Below, piece by piece: positions 25,366 through 34,661 of a stretch of DNA of 64,000 nucleotides. Within the stretch, counting starts at the first letter, position 1. Every line of letters starts with the position of its first letter. The notes under the pieces are model-generated. The model made no database searches, was not told the origin of the DNA, and was given only the letters and a program-made list of their open reading frames with translations. Source of the stretch: Emticicia sp. BO119 (GTDB taxonomy: Bacteria > Bacteroidota > Bacteroidia > Cytophagales > Spirosomataceae). The position numbers and the translations under genes are program-made. The stretch covers positions 124,001 through 188,000 of the forward strand of contig NZ_JACETV010000001.1 in assembly GCF_013912375.1 (NCBI RefSeq), in the 5' to 3' direction.

Positions 25366-25393
25366 CACACTTTTAAACCTAAACTCTTGATAC

Positions 25394-26608
25394 ATGGTGT
25401 TTTGGCACTATTTACTACCGATTCTTTTTTTTACTGCTGTCTTTGTTCAACTCATTTTCATTTTGGGTATTTTTCCAGGGTTATTATCGCATCAGGATGC
25501 CGAACGTGATACCATTTCGAGTCAGAAGCCCGGAGTTTCGGTTGTTATTGCAGCCTGGAACGAACTTGAAAATCTGAAAGAATTGTTGCCTGTTTTAGAG
25601 GCACAACAATATCCTGACTTTGAGATAGTTGTCGCAGACGATCGCTCACATGATGGTACTTACGATTATCTCTTATTTAATGAGGGAGGTTATTCAAAAG
25701 TTAATTTTGTCAGAATTGAGTCATTACCCGCCCACTTTACAGCCAAGAAATTTGCTGTAACGATGGGTATCAAAAAAGCTACTAAAGACATTATTTTGTT
25801 GACCGATGCCGATTGTCGCCCAACCAGCGAATACTGGATTGATACGATGGTGGCTCAGCTTGATAAAGATAAAGACATTGTTCTGGGTTTTTCGCCTTAT
25901 AGTTTTGAGGATTCACGTCTTAATTCCCTGATTCGTTACGAAACTTTTCAGACCGCATTACAATATATGTCTTTTGCAAAAGCCAATATTCCATACATGG
26001 GTGTTGGCCGCAATCTGATGTATCGCCGGGATTTATTCTGGGTAAGCAATGGTTTTTCGAGCCATCATGGATTATTAGGAGGTGACGACGATTTATTTGT
26101 GAATGAAGTCTCCAACAAAAGCAATGTGGCCATTTGTATCGGTGAAGAAGCACATATGGTATCCGAGCCTAAGAAAACCTGGGGTGAATGGATTACCCAG
26201 AAGCGTCGCCACCTTTCAGTGGGCAAGCGGTATAAGTTCCGAGATAAGTTTTTGTTAGGTAGTCTTGCAACAAGCCAGCTATTATGCTGGTTTATATTAT
26301 TACCAACGTTCTTTATTAAACCTGATTGGTTTGAAGCTCCTGAATGGTCAAGAATTCCGACAGAATGGCTTGACGATAATAATTTACAGGATTTTTATCC
26401 TTATAATGACTGGATGCGGTTAGTTACAGGTGTATTTCTTGGTTGGTTGTTTATCAGATGGATAATACTGGCAAATGCCAATAAGAAATTAAATTATACC
26501 ATACGCTCATTCAGAATCCCTTATTACGATTTTCTGTATGCTTGCTATTATTTAATTTTTGGTTTGATTACCATTTTCTCAAACCCTAAAAAAATTAAGT
26601 GGAGATAA
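25394..26608 (+). CDS. membrane-bound GT2 family glycosyltransferase
   Basis: 404 residues: one N-terminal membrane helix (about 5-28), a GT-A catalytic domain (about 46-290) and two or three C-terminal helices. The GT2 features are PGVSVVIAAWNE (nucleotide-sugar site), EIVVADDRSHDGT, the metal-binding DADCRP (DxD) and GGDDDLFVNEV, then QKRRHLSVG in place of the QxxRW motif. It should transfer a sugar to a lipid or polysaccharide carrier at the inner membrane. Product unknown. It is followed by rsmG within 30 bases, probably in the same transcript. Confidence 0.88.
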   Translation: MVFWHYLLPILFFTAVFVQLIFILGIFPGLLSHQDAERDTISSQKPGVSVVIAAWNELENLKELLPVLEAQQYPDFEIVVADDRSHDGTYDYLLFNEGGYSKVNFVRIESLPAHFTAKKFAVTMGIKKATKDIILLTDADCRPTSEYWIDTMVAQLDKDKDIVLGFSPYSFEDSRLNSLIRYETFQTALQYMSFAKANIPYMGVGRNLMYRRDLFWVSNGFSSHHGLLGGDDDLFVNEVSNKSNVAICIGEEAHMVSEPKKTWGEWITQKRRHLSVGKRYKFRDKFLLGSLATSQLLCWFILLPTFFIKPDWFEAPEWSRIPTEWLDDNNLQDFYPYNDWMRLVTGVFLGWLFIRWIILANANKKLNYTIRSFRIPYYDFLYACYYLIFGLITIFSNPKKIKWR

Positions 26609-26637
26609 GATAAATTTTACTCTTTTGTGTGCTGATT

Positions 26638-27270
26638 ATGTCCGCTAATATAGATATACTGACAAAATATTTTCCGAAACTCACCGATAAGCAACGTGAG
26701 CAATTTGAACAATTGCAGGAACTTTACAGTTTCTGGAATAACCAGATTAATGTCATTTCAAGGCAGGATATTGAGAATCTCTACGAAAAACACGTGCTGC
26801 ACTCTTTAGGTATAGCTAAAGTGCTTAACTTTAAACATGGTACAGAGATTTTAGATGTGGGTACTGGTGGAGGTTTTCCGGGTATTCCATTAGCAGTCAT
26901 GTTTCCTGAGTGTCATTTTCATCTGGTAGATTCAATTGGCAAGAAAATTAAAGTAGTAACAGAAGTAGCTCAGGCAATAGGTTTAAAAAACCTGACGGCT
27001 CAGCATGAAAGAGCAGAAAATGTAGCAAGCGATTTTGATTTTATAGTGAGTAGAGCCGTAACCAGACTTAAACCGTTTTATGGTTGGGTGCAACATAAAG
27101 TTACACGAAATCAGTTTAATGAGCTGAGAAATGGAATCCTGTATCTGAAAGGTGGAGATCTGGATGAAGAATTGCAGGAGTTTGGCAAAAAGTATAAGCT
27201 CTACAATCTTTCAGGTTACTTTGAAGAGGAGTTTTTTGAAACTAAAAAGGTAGTGTATGTGCCGTTCTGA
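26638..27270 (+). CDS. rsmG: 16S rRNA (guanine527-N7)-methyltransferase
   Basis: SAM-dependent methyltransferase (RsmG/GidB) that modifies G527 of 16S rRNA; 210 residues from the ATG at 26638. The N-terminal helix pair with LYSFWNNQINVISRQD and the HVLHSLG segment is diagnostic of the family. The SAM loop is ILDVGTGGGFPGIPLA, followed by HLVDSIGKKIKV and FIVSRAV. The C-terminus ends in FETKKVVYVPF, typical for Bacteroidota members. Confidence 0.95.
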   Translation: MSANIDILTKYFPKLTDKQREQFEQLQELYSFWNNQINVISRQDIENLYEKHVLHSLGIAKVLNFKHGTEILDVGTGGGFPGIPLAVMFPECHFHLVDSIGKKIKVVTEVAQAIGLKNLTAQHERAENVASDFDFIVSRAVTRLKPFYGWVQHKVTRNQFNELRNGILYLKGGDLDEELQEFGKKYKLYNLSGYFEEEFFETKKVVYVPF

Positions 27271-27310
27271 TGCACATAGATGTTTGACTAACCCATAAAT
27301 AACCAATACA

Positions 27311-27595
27311 ATGAACGAACGATTTTCAGCAAGTACACTTAAAAATCCTGTTATGCCGGATGAAGTCATTTTCAGCGAAAAAGGCGTTACCTTCAGGGCA
27401 AGAAAAATTTTTAGTAGCTCTGAAAACTTTGTTTTTTATAACGACATTGCGGGTGTAGAAATTGATTCAGGTATATTTTTCTCAACCATACGCATCAAAG
27501 CCAGGGCAAGAGAGCATGAAATTGTGATTAAGAATTTTACAAAAGGAGATGCCCGGAAAGTAAAAGAACTGATACTTGAGCGCGCTTTTCATTAA
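27311..27595 (+). CDS. small protein, possible PH-like domain
   Basis: 94 residues without signal peptide or membrane helix. The pattern of short beta strands and one C-terminal helix (DEVIFSEKGVTFRARKIF, FYNDIAGVEID, ARKVKELILERAF) looks like a bacterial pleckstrin-homology-like fold, as used for protein or ligand binding. This is a fold impression, not a firm family call. The stop codon is 3 bases before the start of the metalloprotease gene, so the two are probably translated together and may function together. Confidence 0.65.
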   Translation: MNERFSASTLKNPVMPDEVIFSEKGVTFRARKIFSSSENFVFYNDIAGVEIDSGIFFSTIRIKARAREHEIVIKNFTKGDARKVKELILERAFH

Positions 27596-27598
27596 GAT

Positions 27599-28294
27599 AT
27601 GTCTGCTGTAGCCTTCATCAGATCCGACCTTAATGAGGTGGTTGTTTCAGCAAAACTCTGGTTTTATGGAAGTTTTGCAACACCAGATCTGGCAGGTAAA
27701 ATTGTGGATGAAATCAATAACCAGTACAATGAAGCACAAGGCAGAATCCTGATAAGGGAAGCTAATGGTAATCAATCTCCCTATTCTGTCAGATTTGACA
27801 TAGAGTCTGCTACAGTATCGGTAGATGAAGTATTTAATCTGGTACAGAGCAATACCGATTACCGGAATAATTATATCAGAATCGAGCAGGATAATTTCCT
27901 GAAACGCTCATTTATGGGTAATACATTGGGCGGTAATGTAGGCCACTGGCTTATTAGTGATAATTTAGGTGAATCCACCACTGCTGCACACGAATTTGGT
28001 CATTCATTAGGGCTTGACCACCCCGCTGATGTTGATTTAAGAGACAGAGAATTGCCGCCACCTATAATGGCTCCCAGAGGAACATTGGTCAGATCCAGAT
28101 TCCAATGGAACCCTGCAGTAATTGCGGGAGAATTTGGTGGAACAATGAAACCGATTTACAGAAAAGTATGCGCTGAAGAGATAGAGATGATATTTGCCGG
28201 CCAGGTTTTTTCTGAAGAGGGGACACTCAATTTGGGCATACTCAGCAATCTGGTATATGATGAAGTCGGAAATCCGTACTACTTCATTGTGTAA
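27599..28294 (+). CDS. matrixin-like (M10) zinc metalloprotease, no signal peptide
   Basis: 231 residues. The zinc signature HEFGHSLGLDH (HExxHxxGxxH) near residues 131-141 and a following Met-turn candidate (PPIMAPRG) place it among metzincins of the matrixin/M10 type. The upstream 120 residues form the first half of the catalytic domain. No signal peptide, prodomain with cysteine switch or sorting domain is visible, which is unusual since matrixins are normally secreted. The gene directly follows the small PH-like protein gene (3-base gap). It might act in the cytoplasm, or export may depend on a partner. Confidence 0.82.
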   Translation: MSAVAFIRSDLNEVVVSAKLWFYGSFATPDLAGKIVDEINNQYNEAQGRILIREANGNQSPYSVRFDIESATVSVDEVFNLVQSNTDYRNNYIRIEQDNFLKRSFMGNTLGGNVGHWLISDNLGESTTAAHEFGHSLGLDHPADVDLRDRELPPPIMAPRGTLVRSRFQWNPAVIAGEFGGTMKPIYRKVCAEEIEMIFAGQVFSEEGTLNLGILSNLVYDEVGNPYYFIV

Positions 28295-28461
28295 TATAGT
28301 CCTGAACTTCTATTTGCCTGATTTGGGTGATAATACTGATTCTATATGACTGAAAGACAAAACCCTATTAAGGTAGCTTATTTATATGGGTAGTTTCTTT
28401 AAAAAATTATTAACTCATCAGCGAAATCAATAATTACATTCCAGGATAATCAAAAAAACTA

Positions 28462-29289
28462 ATGGATTTAGGTGTTAAAAATATTTTAAGGGTACTTCGT
28501 GGAACAAGCGTAGGAATGTACTTAGGCGATAAGGAAGGTAATGATGTTTTGCTCCCTAAGAAGTACATCCCCGATGATTTAATAGTTGGCAATGATATTG
28601 AAGTGTTTATTTACAGAGATTCAGAAGATCGTATTATTGCTACAACTCTTGAGCCTAAAGTTGAACTCAATCAGTTTGCCTACTTACAGGTAATGGCCGT
28701 TACGGGCGTTGGGGCTTTTTTGGATTGGGGGCTGGAAAAAGACCTGTTTGTGCCATTTAAAGAACAGAATAAAAAATTGGCAACTGGCGATTGGTGTGCG
28801 GTATATGTGTATCTTGATGAAGAAACTGACCGGCTTGTGGGCTCATGCAAAGTGAACAGGTTTTTTGAAAAAGAAAATATTGATCTCAAAGAGGGCGATG
28901 AGGTAGATCTGTTGATTTTCGAAGAAACAAATTTAGGACTCAATGTAGTTATTAATAATAAGTTTAAGGGCTTGATTTATGAAAACGAGATTTTTCAACG
29001 CATAAAGTTAGGTAGCCGGACAAAGGGGTATATTAAGCTTATCAGAGAAGATAACCGGATTGATGTGAGCCTGCAAAAGCAGGGGTATGCCAATATTGAG
29101 CCCAATGCACATAAAATATTAGAGAAGCTTAAAGCTAACGAGGGCTTTCTGGATATTACAGATAAAAGTGATGCCAATTATGTGATGTACCAGTTAGAAA
29201 TGAGTAAAAAAACCTTTAAAAAGGCCATCGGAGGCTTATATAAACAGCGTTTGATTCGAATTGAAGATGACGGTATTTATTTAATCTGA
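28462..29289 (+). CDS. S1-like RNA-binding protein (CvfB/YitL family)
   Basis: 275 residues: three or four S1/OB-like RNA-binding modules (about 3-60, 70-135, 140-210) and a C-terminal winged-helix (about 220-275, KKTFKKAIGGLYKQRLIRIEDDGI). This is the CvfB architecture. The family binds RNA and affects expression of virulence or stress genes in other bacteria. A soluble cytoplasmic protein; it is followed after 17 bases by ridA, probably in one operon. Confidence 0.88.
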   Translation: MDLGVKNILRVLRGTSVGMYLGDKEGNDVLLPKKYIPDDLIVGNDIEVFIYRDSEDRIIATTLEPKVELNQFAYLQVMAVTGVGAFLDWGLEKDLFVPFKEQNKKLATGDWCAVYVYLDEETDRLVGSCKVNRFFEKENIDLKEGDEVDLLIFEETNLGLNVVINNKFKGLIYENEIFQRIKLGSRTKGYIKLIREDNRIDVSLQKQGYANIEPNAHKILEKLKANEGFLDITDKSDANYVMYQLEMSKKTFKKAIGGLYKQRLIRIEDDGIYLI

Positions 29290-29306
29290 CAACAAAAAAA
29301 GCAAAT

Positions 29307-29672
29307 ATGAAACAAATTATCTTTACAGAAAAAGCACCTGCTGCCATAGGTCCATATAGCCAGGCAGTGCTGGCAGGAAACACACTCTATGTATCGGGGC
29401 AGATAGCCTTGGAACTGGCTGCTTCTGGTGATATAAAGGCTGAGGCAAAGAAAATTATGGAGAACATCGGGCATATATTAGCAGAGGCTGGAATGGATTA
29501 TCCAAACATTGTGAAATCAAGTATTTTTCTAAAAAATATGGATGATTTTGCCCTTATAAACGAAGTGTACGGGAGCTATTTTCCCTCAGACCCCCCGGCA
29601 AGAGAAACAGTTCAGGTAGCGCGGCTACCTAAAGATGTAAACGTTGAAATTTCAGTAATTGCCGTTAACTAA
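29307..29672 (+). CDS. ridA: RidA family enamine/imine deaminase
   Basis: 121 residues, the full length of a RidA/YjgF subunit. RidA hydrolyses reactive enamine/imine intermediates released by PLP enzymes such as threonine dehydratase and thereby protects metabolism. Diagnostic segments are IGPYSQAVLAGNTLYVSGQIA, the catalytic Arg in PARETVQVARLP, and the C-terminal VEISVIAV. The protein forms cytosolic trimers. Confidence 0.94.
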   Translation: MKQIIFTEKAPAAIGPYSQAVLAGNTLYVSGQIALELAASGDIKAEAKKIMENIGHILAEAGMDYPNIVKSSIFLKNMDDFALINEVYGSYFPSDPPARETVQVARLPKDVNVEISVIAVN

Positions 29673-29879
29673 ATTTTAATCTCATACCAGAAAATTTAAT
29701 ATGAAAGTCTTGAACTTGATTATCAGGTGTTTGCAAAAAGGATTATTCTTCCAAATAAAATAAATCCTTACCGTAAAATAATTTTCATTGTTAAGAATGT
29801 ATCTTTAATAAAGAAAATCTTATATATTTACAAAAAAAGAAATTCCTCCCATTTGTAACTAAAACTAAATAGTTTAGCT

Positions 29880-32102
29880 ATGAGAAAAAATTATTTTCTA
29901 TCTCTATTATTGTTGATGAGTGCTTTTTGGAATGTTGAGGCTAAAGAGAGAGAAATCTCAAAAGAAACCGCGCCTACTTCCACCGCAATGGTTGCACCAT
30001 TACCAAAACCAACGGGTCTTGACGGACAATCTATAGGCGGAGTTGGAACCCAGATCAATTTGTTTTGGAATGATAATTCTTCTGGTGTTTCTCAGGAAAC
30101 AGGATTCCAGATTGCCGTTTCAAGTGATGGCGGTGCAACTTATAGTGTTAATAACGCAGGGCCTAATTTAAGTGCAATTGCAAGTGGAACACTTCCAGGT
30201 TTAACACCAGGTACAACCTATAAGATTGCGGTTAGAGCCGTAAAAACCAGTGCAGGGCCAACAACATTTTCTGGCTGTACTGTTAGTATTACAGGCCCGA
30301 CTGATAACATTGCTGACCTGTATTCATGCTGGAGCGATATCGTCACTATATCAACTAATCCAACTGTTCCTACTGCCCCTTCAAATGTTGTTATTCTTGA
30401 CAACGAAACAACACAGACAACAGCAAAATTGTATTTTAATGACAATTCAACCAACGAGCAAGGGTTCTATATTTCACGTTCTACCAACGGAGGCCCCTGG
30501 GTGCCTGTTGTAACTTTGCCGGCGATGCCTGGTACTGGTCAGCGTACCTATATTGATAATACTTTACCTGACGCTTCCTATCATGTATATCAAATAGCTG
30601 CATATAATGTGAGCGGTCTTTCAACTGTGGTTGCATCAAGACAGTTTGAAACATTGCCTTATCGCCCACAGGCACCTTCAGAATTGATATCTCCCTGGAC
30701 TACCCTGAATAAAATTCGTCTTGAATGGACAATCAATTCAACCAATCAGACTGCTTTTGTTATTCAACGCTCATCTGACGGTAATGGTTGGTATGACCTG
30801 ACAGATAGCTGGTTTCCGTATATCAATTTCTTTGAAGATGAAAACGTGAGTGAAGGACAGACATTTTATTACAGAGTTCTTGCAGTAAATAAAGGAGGCC
30901 GTAGCGAACCTTCAAATGTGCTTAAGGCTTCTACAAAGAAAAGAGTACCACCGCCTGCACCTTATGATTTAGCAGCCAAAACCATTTCACCTTATAGAAT
31001 TGACCTGAACTGGTCGAATCAGATTTTTGGTGAATACGATGTGCCATTGTCTACAGAAATCTATCGTTCATCAGTAAGTGCAACCGACGGTTTTGTGCAG
31101 ATAGCTATTCTTTCTCCTGAACAATATACTTACAGTGATACCACTGGTAAACCTAAAACAAAATACTGGTACAAATTATTGTCGGCTAATACTTTCGGGC
31201 AATCAGCCTATTCAAATATAGCATCGGCTACTACTTTAGGTCCACCAAGCACACCAACTGATTTGCAGGTTGTATCAACAAAAGACAGCTTGGGTAATGA
31301 TATTTTAGTAGTACACTGGACAGATGCATCTGATGATGAAGATTACTTTGTATTAGACCGTGCAACAGACGTAAACTTCACTCAGAATCTGCTTACGGCT
31401 AACTTATTAAAAAATTATACATCGGCTACCAGCATTCCGTTTGATGAAGGTGTTACTTACTTCTTCCGTATCAGAGCCGTCAACGTACACGGGTCTTCTC
31501 CTTACACAGACTGGACAAGTGTTACTTCATTCTATACTGCTGTTCCGAACAAACCTTATGCTTTAAAAGCTACTGCCACCACAAGTGCTGTAACTTTGAC
31601 ATGGGGTGATGATTCAAACAAAGAAGCAGGATTTGAAATTGAACGCTCTACTGATGGTACAAACTGGGGTAAAGTAACAACTACTGCTATGAATGTTATC
31701 TCTTATGTTGATAATACGGTAGCTGCCAATACTAAATACTGGTATCGTGTAAGAGCTGTCAATCCAAAAGGTAGTTCAGACTATTCTAATGTAGTAGTAG
31801 TATCTACACCTGCTGCTGCAAATGGTCTTGTAGGCGGCGCTGACCATATTACAAATGATGCCTGGGTGGTTTATCCAAACCCTACTGCTGATGCAGTACG
31901 CGTTACACTACCTGAAAGCATGCAGAATCAGGCAGGTGTTGTAACAATTATTGATAGAATGAACAGAGAAGTTATCAAATCCAAATTGAACTCAAATCAG
32001 ACAGAATACCGCTTTGATCTGAGCAACTTCTCAGAAGGAACTTATACCATCAGCATCCGTACAGGTTCTCAGCAAATCTCGAAGAGAGTATATAAGTATT
32101 AA
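29880..32102 (+). CDS. secreted fibronectin type III repeat protein with type IX sorting domain
   Basis: 740 residues: signal peptide (about 1-21, MRKNYFLSLLLLMSAFWNVEA), then about six fibronectin type III modules (from about 40 to 640; recurring TxxxLxW-N/D, ERSTDGxxW and YxYRVxAVN segments) and a C-terminal domain of about 80 residues (VYPNPTADAVRVTLP ... GTYTISI ... KRVYKY) of the Por secretion-system sorting type. It should be exported by the T9SS and attached to the cell surface or released. No catalytic domain is visible, so a role in adhesion or binding is inferred. A bidirectional terminator follows. Confidence 0.9.
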   Translation: MRKNYFLSLLLLMSAFWNVEAKEREISKETAPTSTAMVAPLPKPTGLDGQSIGGVGTQINLFWNDNSSGVSQETGFQIAVSSDGGATYSVNNAGPNLSAIASGTLPGLTPGTTYKIAVRAVKTSAGPTTFSGCTVSITGPTDNIADLYSCWSDIVTISTNPTVPTAPSNVVILDNETTQTTAKLYFNDNSTNEQGFYISRSTNGGPWVPVVTLPAMPGTGQRTYIDNTLPDASYHVYQIAAYNVSGLSTVVASRQFETLPYRPQAPSELISPWTTLNKIRLEWTINSTNQTAFVIQRSSDGNGWYDLTDSWFPYINFFEDENVSEGQTFYYRVLAVNKGGRSEPSNVLKASTKKRVPPPAPYDLAAKTISPYRIDLNWSNQIFGEYDVPLSTEIYRSSVSATDGFVQIAILSPEQYTYSDTTGKPKTKYWYKLLSANTFGQSAYSNIASATTLGPPSTPTDLQVVSTKDSLGNDILVVHWTDASDDEDYFVLDRATDVNFTQNLLTANLLKNYTSATSIPFDEGVTYFFRIRAVNVHGSSPYTDWTSVTSFYTAVPNKPYALKATATTSAVTLTWGDDSNKEAGFEIERSTDGTNWGKVTTTAMNVISYVDNTVAANTKYWYRVRAVNPKGSSDYSNVVVVSTPAAANGLVGGADHITNDAWVVYPNPTADAVRVTLPESMQNQAGVVTIIDRMNREVIKSKLNSNQTEYRFDLSNFSEGTYTISIRTGSQQISKRVYKY

Positions 32103-32128
32103 TTGAAACAATGAATACATAAATAATA

Positions 32129-32160
32129 AAGAAGCGTCTCAAAGAGACGCTTCTTTTATT
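32129..32160. terminator. bidirectional terminator between FN3 gene and hemN
   Basis: AAGAAGCGTCTC (32129-32140) pairs perfectly with GAGACGCTTCTT (32144-32155) around a 3-base loop, followed by TTATTTT on the plus strand and TTATTATTT on the minus strand. It serves the two converging genes. Confidence 0.9.
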
Positions 32161-32190
32161 TTCACAACTTTTGCTAAATTAAAATACTTA

Positions 32191-33540
32191 TCAAATAGCC
32201 TTTGAAAAAGTATTTTGTATCACACTGCCTGTCTGGCGAATGTACTTGTCGAAAACAATACATACGTTTCTGATAAATGCACGTCCATCTGCTGTAACCT
32301 TTACCATATTATCTTTGAACTGAATAATGCCATCTTCCTGTAGGGCCAGCAATTGCTTTATTTGTTGCTGACTGAGGTCATTCAACGAGAAATCAGTCTC
32401 AAATCGGCACATCAGATTCTGTATATAGTTTCTCCATATCATATCTTCTTCTGATTGTATATGCCCTCGCAGAATAGGGAAGATATGATTTTTGGTAAGG
32501 TCTATGTATTCATCTAAACTCTTTGTATTCTGAGATAAAGCCGTCCAGGAATCACTAATAGCCGATACCCCTAACCCAAGCATACACTTAGACTGCGAGT
32601 TGGTATAGCCCATAAAATTTCGGTTGAGTGTACCATTCTGGCTTGCTTTGAAGAGTGTATCCGAAGGAATGGCAAAGTGATCCATACCTATTTCTGTATA
32701 GCCGTTTTCCTCGAATATCGTTCTGCCTAACTCATATAATTGTCTTTTGGCTTCAGCACTGGGTAAGTTATTCTCATCAAAGCCGCGCTGTCCGTTTCCT
32801 TTTAGCCAGGGTACATGCGCATAAGAATAAAGAGAAAGCCTGTCAGGAGACAATTCTATAGTCTTTCTGATGGTTTTTTCAAATTGTTCTGTATTCTGAA
32901 ATGGCAATCCGAAAACTAAATCATGGCTGATAGAAGTATAGCCAATCTCACGTGCCAGTTCAGTTACTTTTTTTACGTTTTCAAAGGGCTGAAGCCTGTT
33001 GATAGCTACCTGTACTGTGTGGTCATAGTCCTGAACACCGAAACTTACCCTGCGAAATCCTAAATTGTAGAGTGTCCTTAAATGCGCCTCTGTGGTGTTA
33101 TTAGGATGACCTTCAAAACTAAACTCATGAGTTGCGCTTACCTTTGAGCCAGACAAAATGCCCTCTATTAATTCTTTGAGGTTTTCGGGCGAGAAGAAAC
33201 TGGGTGTACCACCTCCTAAATGTATTTCTTCAATCACAGGGGCTTCTCTTAATAAATTTCTGTACATCTGCCATTCTCTGAGTACGGCTTCTATATAAGG
33301 TACTTCAAATTGATGGTTAACTGTGATACGTTTATGGCAGGCGCAGAATGTGCAAAGACTCTCGCAAAAGGGGAGATGAATATAAAGACTTAGTTTCTTT
33401 TGGTTTTTATAGGTCTTAATGAAACTTTCTTTCCATTGAGCTTCTGTAAAGTTATCATTATCCCAATACGGTACTGTTGGATAACTGGTATATCTTGGTG
33501 CAGAAGTATTATACTTCTCAATAAGTGCTGATTGTGTCAT
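32191..33540 (-). CDS. hemN: oxygen-independent coproporphyrinogen III dehydrogenase
   Basis: Radical-SAM enzyme of 449 residues that converts coproporphyrinogen III to protoporphyrinogen IX without oxygen, a late step of heme synthesis. The cluster motif is CESLCTFCAC (Cys59, Cys63, Cys66 as ligands and the extra Cys68 typical of true HemN). Further family segments are EIHLGGGTPSFFSPENL, RVSFGVQDYD and EIGMDHFAIP. It heads its own unit on the minus strand and carries a perfect Fnr/Crp-type operator upstream, which fits the need for this enzyme at low oxygen and its supply of heme to the cbb3 oxidase encoded 10 kb away. Confidence 0.95.
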   Translation of the reverse strand: MTQSALIEKYNTSAPRYTSYPTVPYWDNDNFTEAQWKESFIKTYKNQKKLSLYIHLPFCESLCTFCACHKRITVNHQFEVPYIEAVLREWQMYRNLLREAPVIEEIHLGGGTPSFFSPENLKELIEGILSGSKVSATHEFSFEGHPNNTTEAHLRTLYNLGFRRVSFGVQDYDHTVQVAINRLQPFENVKKVTELAREIGYTSISHDLVFGLPFQNTEQFEKTIRKTIELSPDRLSLYSYAHVPWLKGNGQRGFDENNLPSAEAKRQLYELGRTIFEENGYTEIGMDHFAIPSDTLFKASQNGTLNRNFMGYTNSQSKCMLGLGVSAISDSWTALSQNTKSLDEYIDLTKNHIFPILRGHIQSEEDMIWRNYIQNLMCRFETDFSLNDLSQQQIKQLLALQEDGIIQFKDNMVKVTADGRAFIRNVCIVFDKYIRQTGSVIQNTFSKAI

Positions 33541-33556
33541 CTCCTCTTTTTTTATT

Positions 33557-33604
33557 CAAAAGTAGTATTGAGATAAAAAAAGAAATATGATGAAAATCAT
33601 ATTT
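33557..33604 (-). promoter_or_regulatory. hemN promoter with perfect Fnr/Crp-type operator
   Basis: Minus-strand -7 box TACTTTTG at 33564-33557. The palindrome AAATATGAT, N4, ATCATATTT at 33583-33604 is perfect over 9+9 bases, centre 33593.5, 29.5 bases before the -7 box (about -41 from the start site). Class II activation by a Crp/Fnr-family protein is the natural reading. It is the best copy of the motif set in this window. Confidence 0.8.
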
Positions 33605-33605
33605 G

Positions 33606-34646
33606 CTAATTTCTTAGCCTTTTTAGTTTTTCAATATTTAAAATAGTAATTCTTCCCGACTCTACTTCTATTAATTTTTCATCTCTGAAATCTGATAATG
33701 TACGGATTGCTGTTTCGAGAGAAGTACCTGCGGCACTTGCTAAGTCTTCTCTGCTTATTTTCATGGAAGATAGATTGTCCTGATAGAAACGAAGTAATGC
33801 TTCAGATACCCTTTTTCTTACAGAGTTATAGGCCAATTTCAGCAGGTTCTCTTCATTGGCTTTGATATTTTTGGAAAGTAGCTGAATGAATTTCTGAGCC
33901 ACCTGTGGATTCTGATGCAGAAGTACGTAAAAATCTTTTTTAGGAATCAGACAGATTTCTGTTTCTTCTAATGTTTCGGTAGTGTCTGTAAAGTTAGTTT
34001 CCTGAATCAGGTCTACATACCCTACAAAATCTCCGGCGTTATAGAGATTAACTATAAATTCCTTCCCGTCATCATTAGTTTTAAATGCTTTTATTTTCCC
34101 TTTTTGTATATAATACAGATATAACGGAAAATCCCCCTCTCTATAAATCTCAGTTTTTTTCTTAAAATATCTGACCTCCCTGTTTTCTGTCAGTTTTTTT
34201 AGTTCCTGTTCACCATTGGCATCTGCAATTAACTGGTCAAGCCCGGCAATATCCTGCGAGTAGTGCTTTTTTGATACTTCTTTTTTGCGGAGGCGGCTTT
34301 CAATAGCACTTAATAATTCAACATCATCAAAGGGTTTTGTAATATAATCATCAGCTCCCATATCCATTCCTTTTCTGAGATCAGTACGTTCTGCTTTAGC
34401 AGATAAAAAAATAAATGGAATAGTCGCTGTTTTTTCCTGTTTTGAAAGAAGGTGCAAAACACCGTATCCATCTAATACTGGCATCATTATATCACAGATA
34501 ATCAGGTCAGGTATTTCTTTTAAAGCTAAATCTACGCCTACTTTTCCGTTTTCAGCTAACAGAACTTCATAACCGTCTAATTCTAAAATTTCAGAGGTAT
34601 TTTCTCTGATTTCTGCATTATCTTCAATCAAGAGGATTTTTTTCAT
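33606..34646 (-). CDS. receiver-Crp/Fnr fusion response regulator
   Basis: 346 residues with an unusual order: CheY-like receiver (1-120; acidic Glu8/Asp9, phospho-acceptor Asp52, Lys104), a linker, a cyclic-nucleotide-binding-like beta-roll (about 155-250; GDFPLYLYYIQKGKIKAF, GDFVGYVDLI), the dimerisation helix (250-280) and a Crp-type winged helix (about 285-340). The recognition helix SLETAIRTLSDF keeps the Glu (311) and Arg (315) that contact TGA half-sites in Crp and Fnr. Only two Cys are present (51, 232), so there is no Fnr-type iron-sulfur cluster. It forms an operon with the PAS kinase gene 15 bases upstream and probably reads out its phosphorylation. Candidate regulator of the TGA-N6-TCA sites around it (inferred). 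Confidence 0.9.
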   Translation of the reverse strand: MKKILLIEDNAEIRENTSEILELDGYEVLLAENGKVGVDLALKEIPDLIICDIMMPVLDGYGVLHLLSKQEKTATIPFIFLSAKAERTDLRKGMDMGADDYITKPFDDVELLSAIESRLRKKEVSKKHYSQDIAGLDQLIADANGEQELKKLTENREVRYFKKKTEIYREGDFPLYLYYIQKGKIKAFKTNDDGKEFIVNLYNAGDFVGYVDLIQETNFTDTTETLEETEICLIPKKDFYVLLHQNPQVAQKFIQLLSKNIKANEENLLKLAYNSVRKRVSEALLRFYQDNLSSMKISREDLASAAGTSLETAIRTLSDFRDEKLIEVESGRITILNIEKLKRLRN

Positions 34647-34661
34647 AATATGGTGCGCTAC

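Noticed and set aside
29880-32102. DNA-level tandem repeats in the fibronectin gene
   Set aside because: The repeats are seen at the protein-fold level only; the DNA copies have diverged and no exact tandem repeat is visible.
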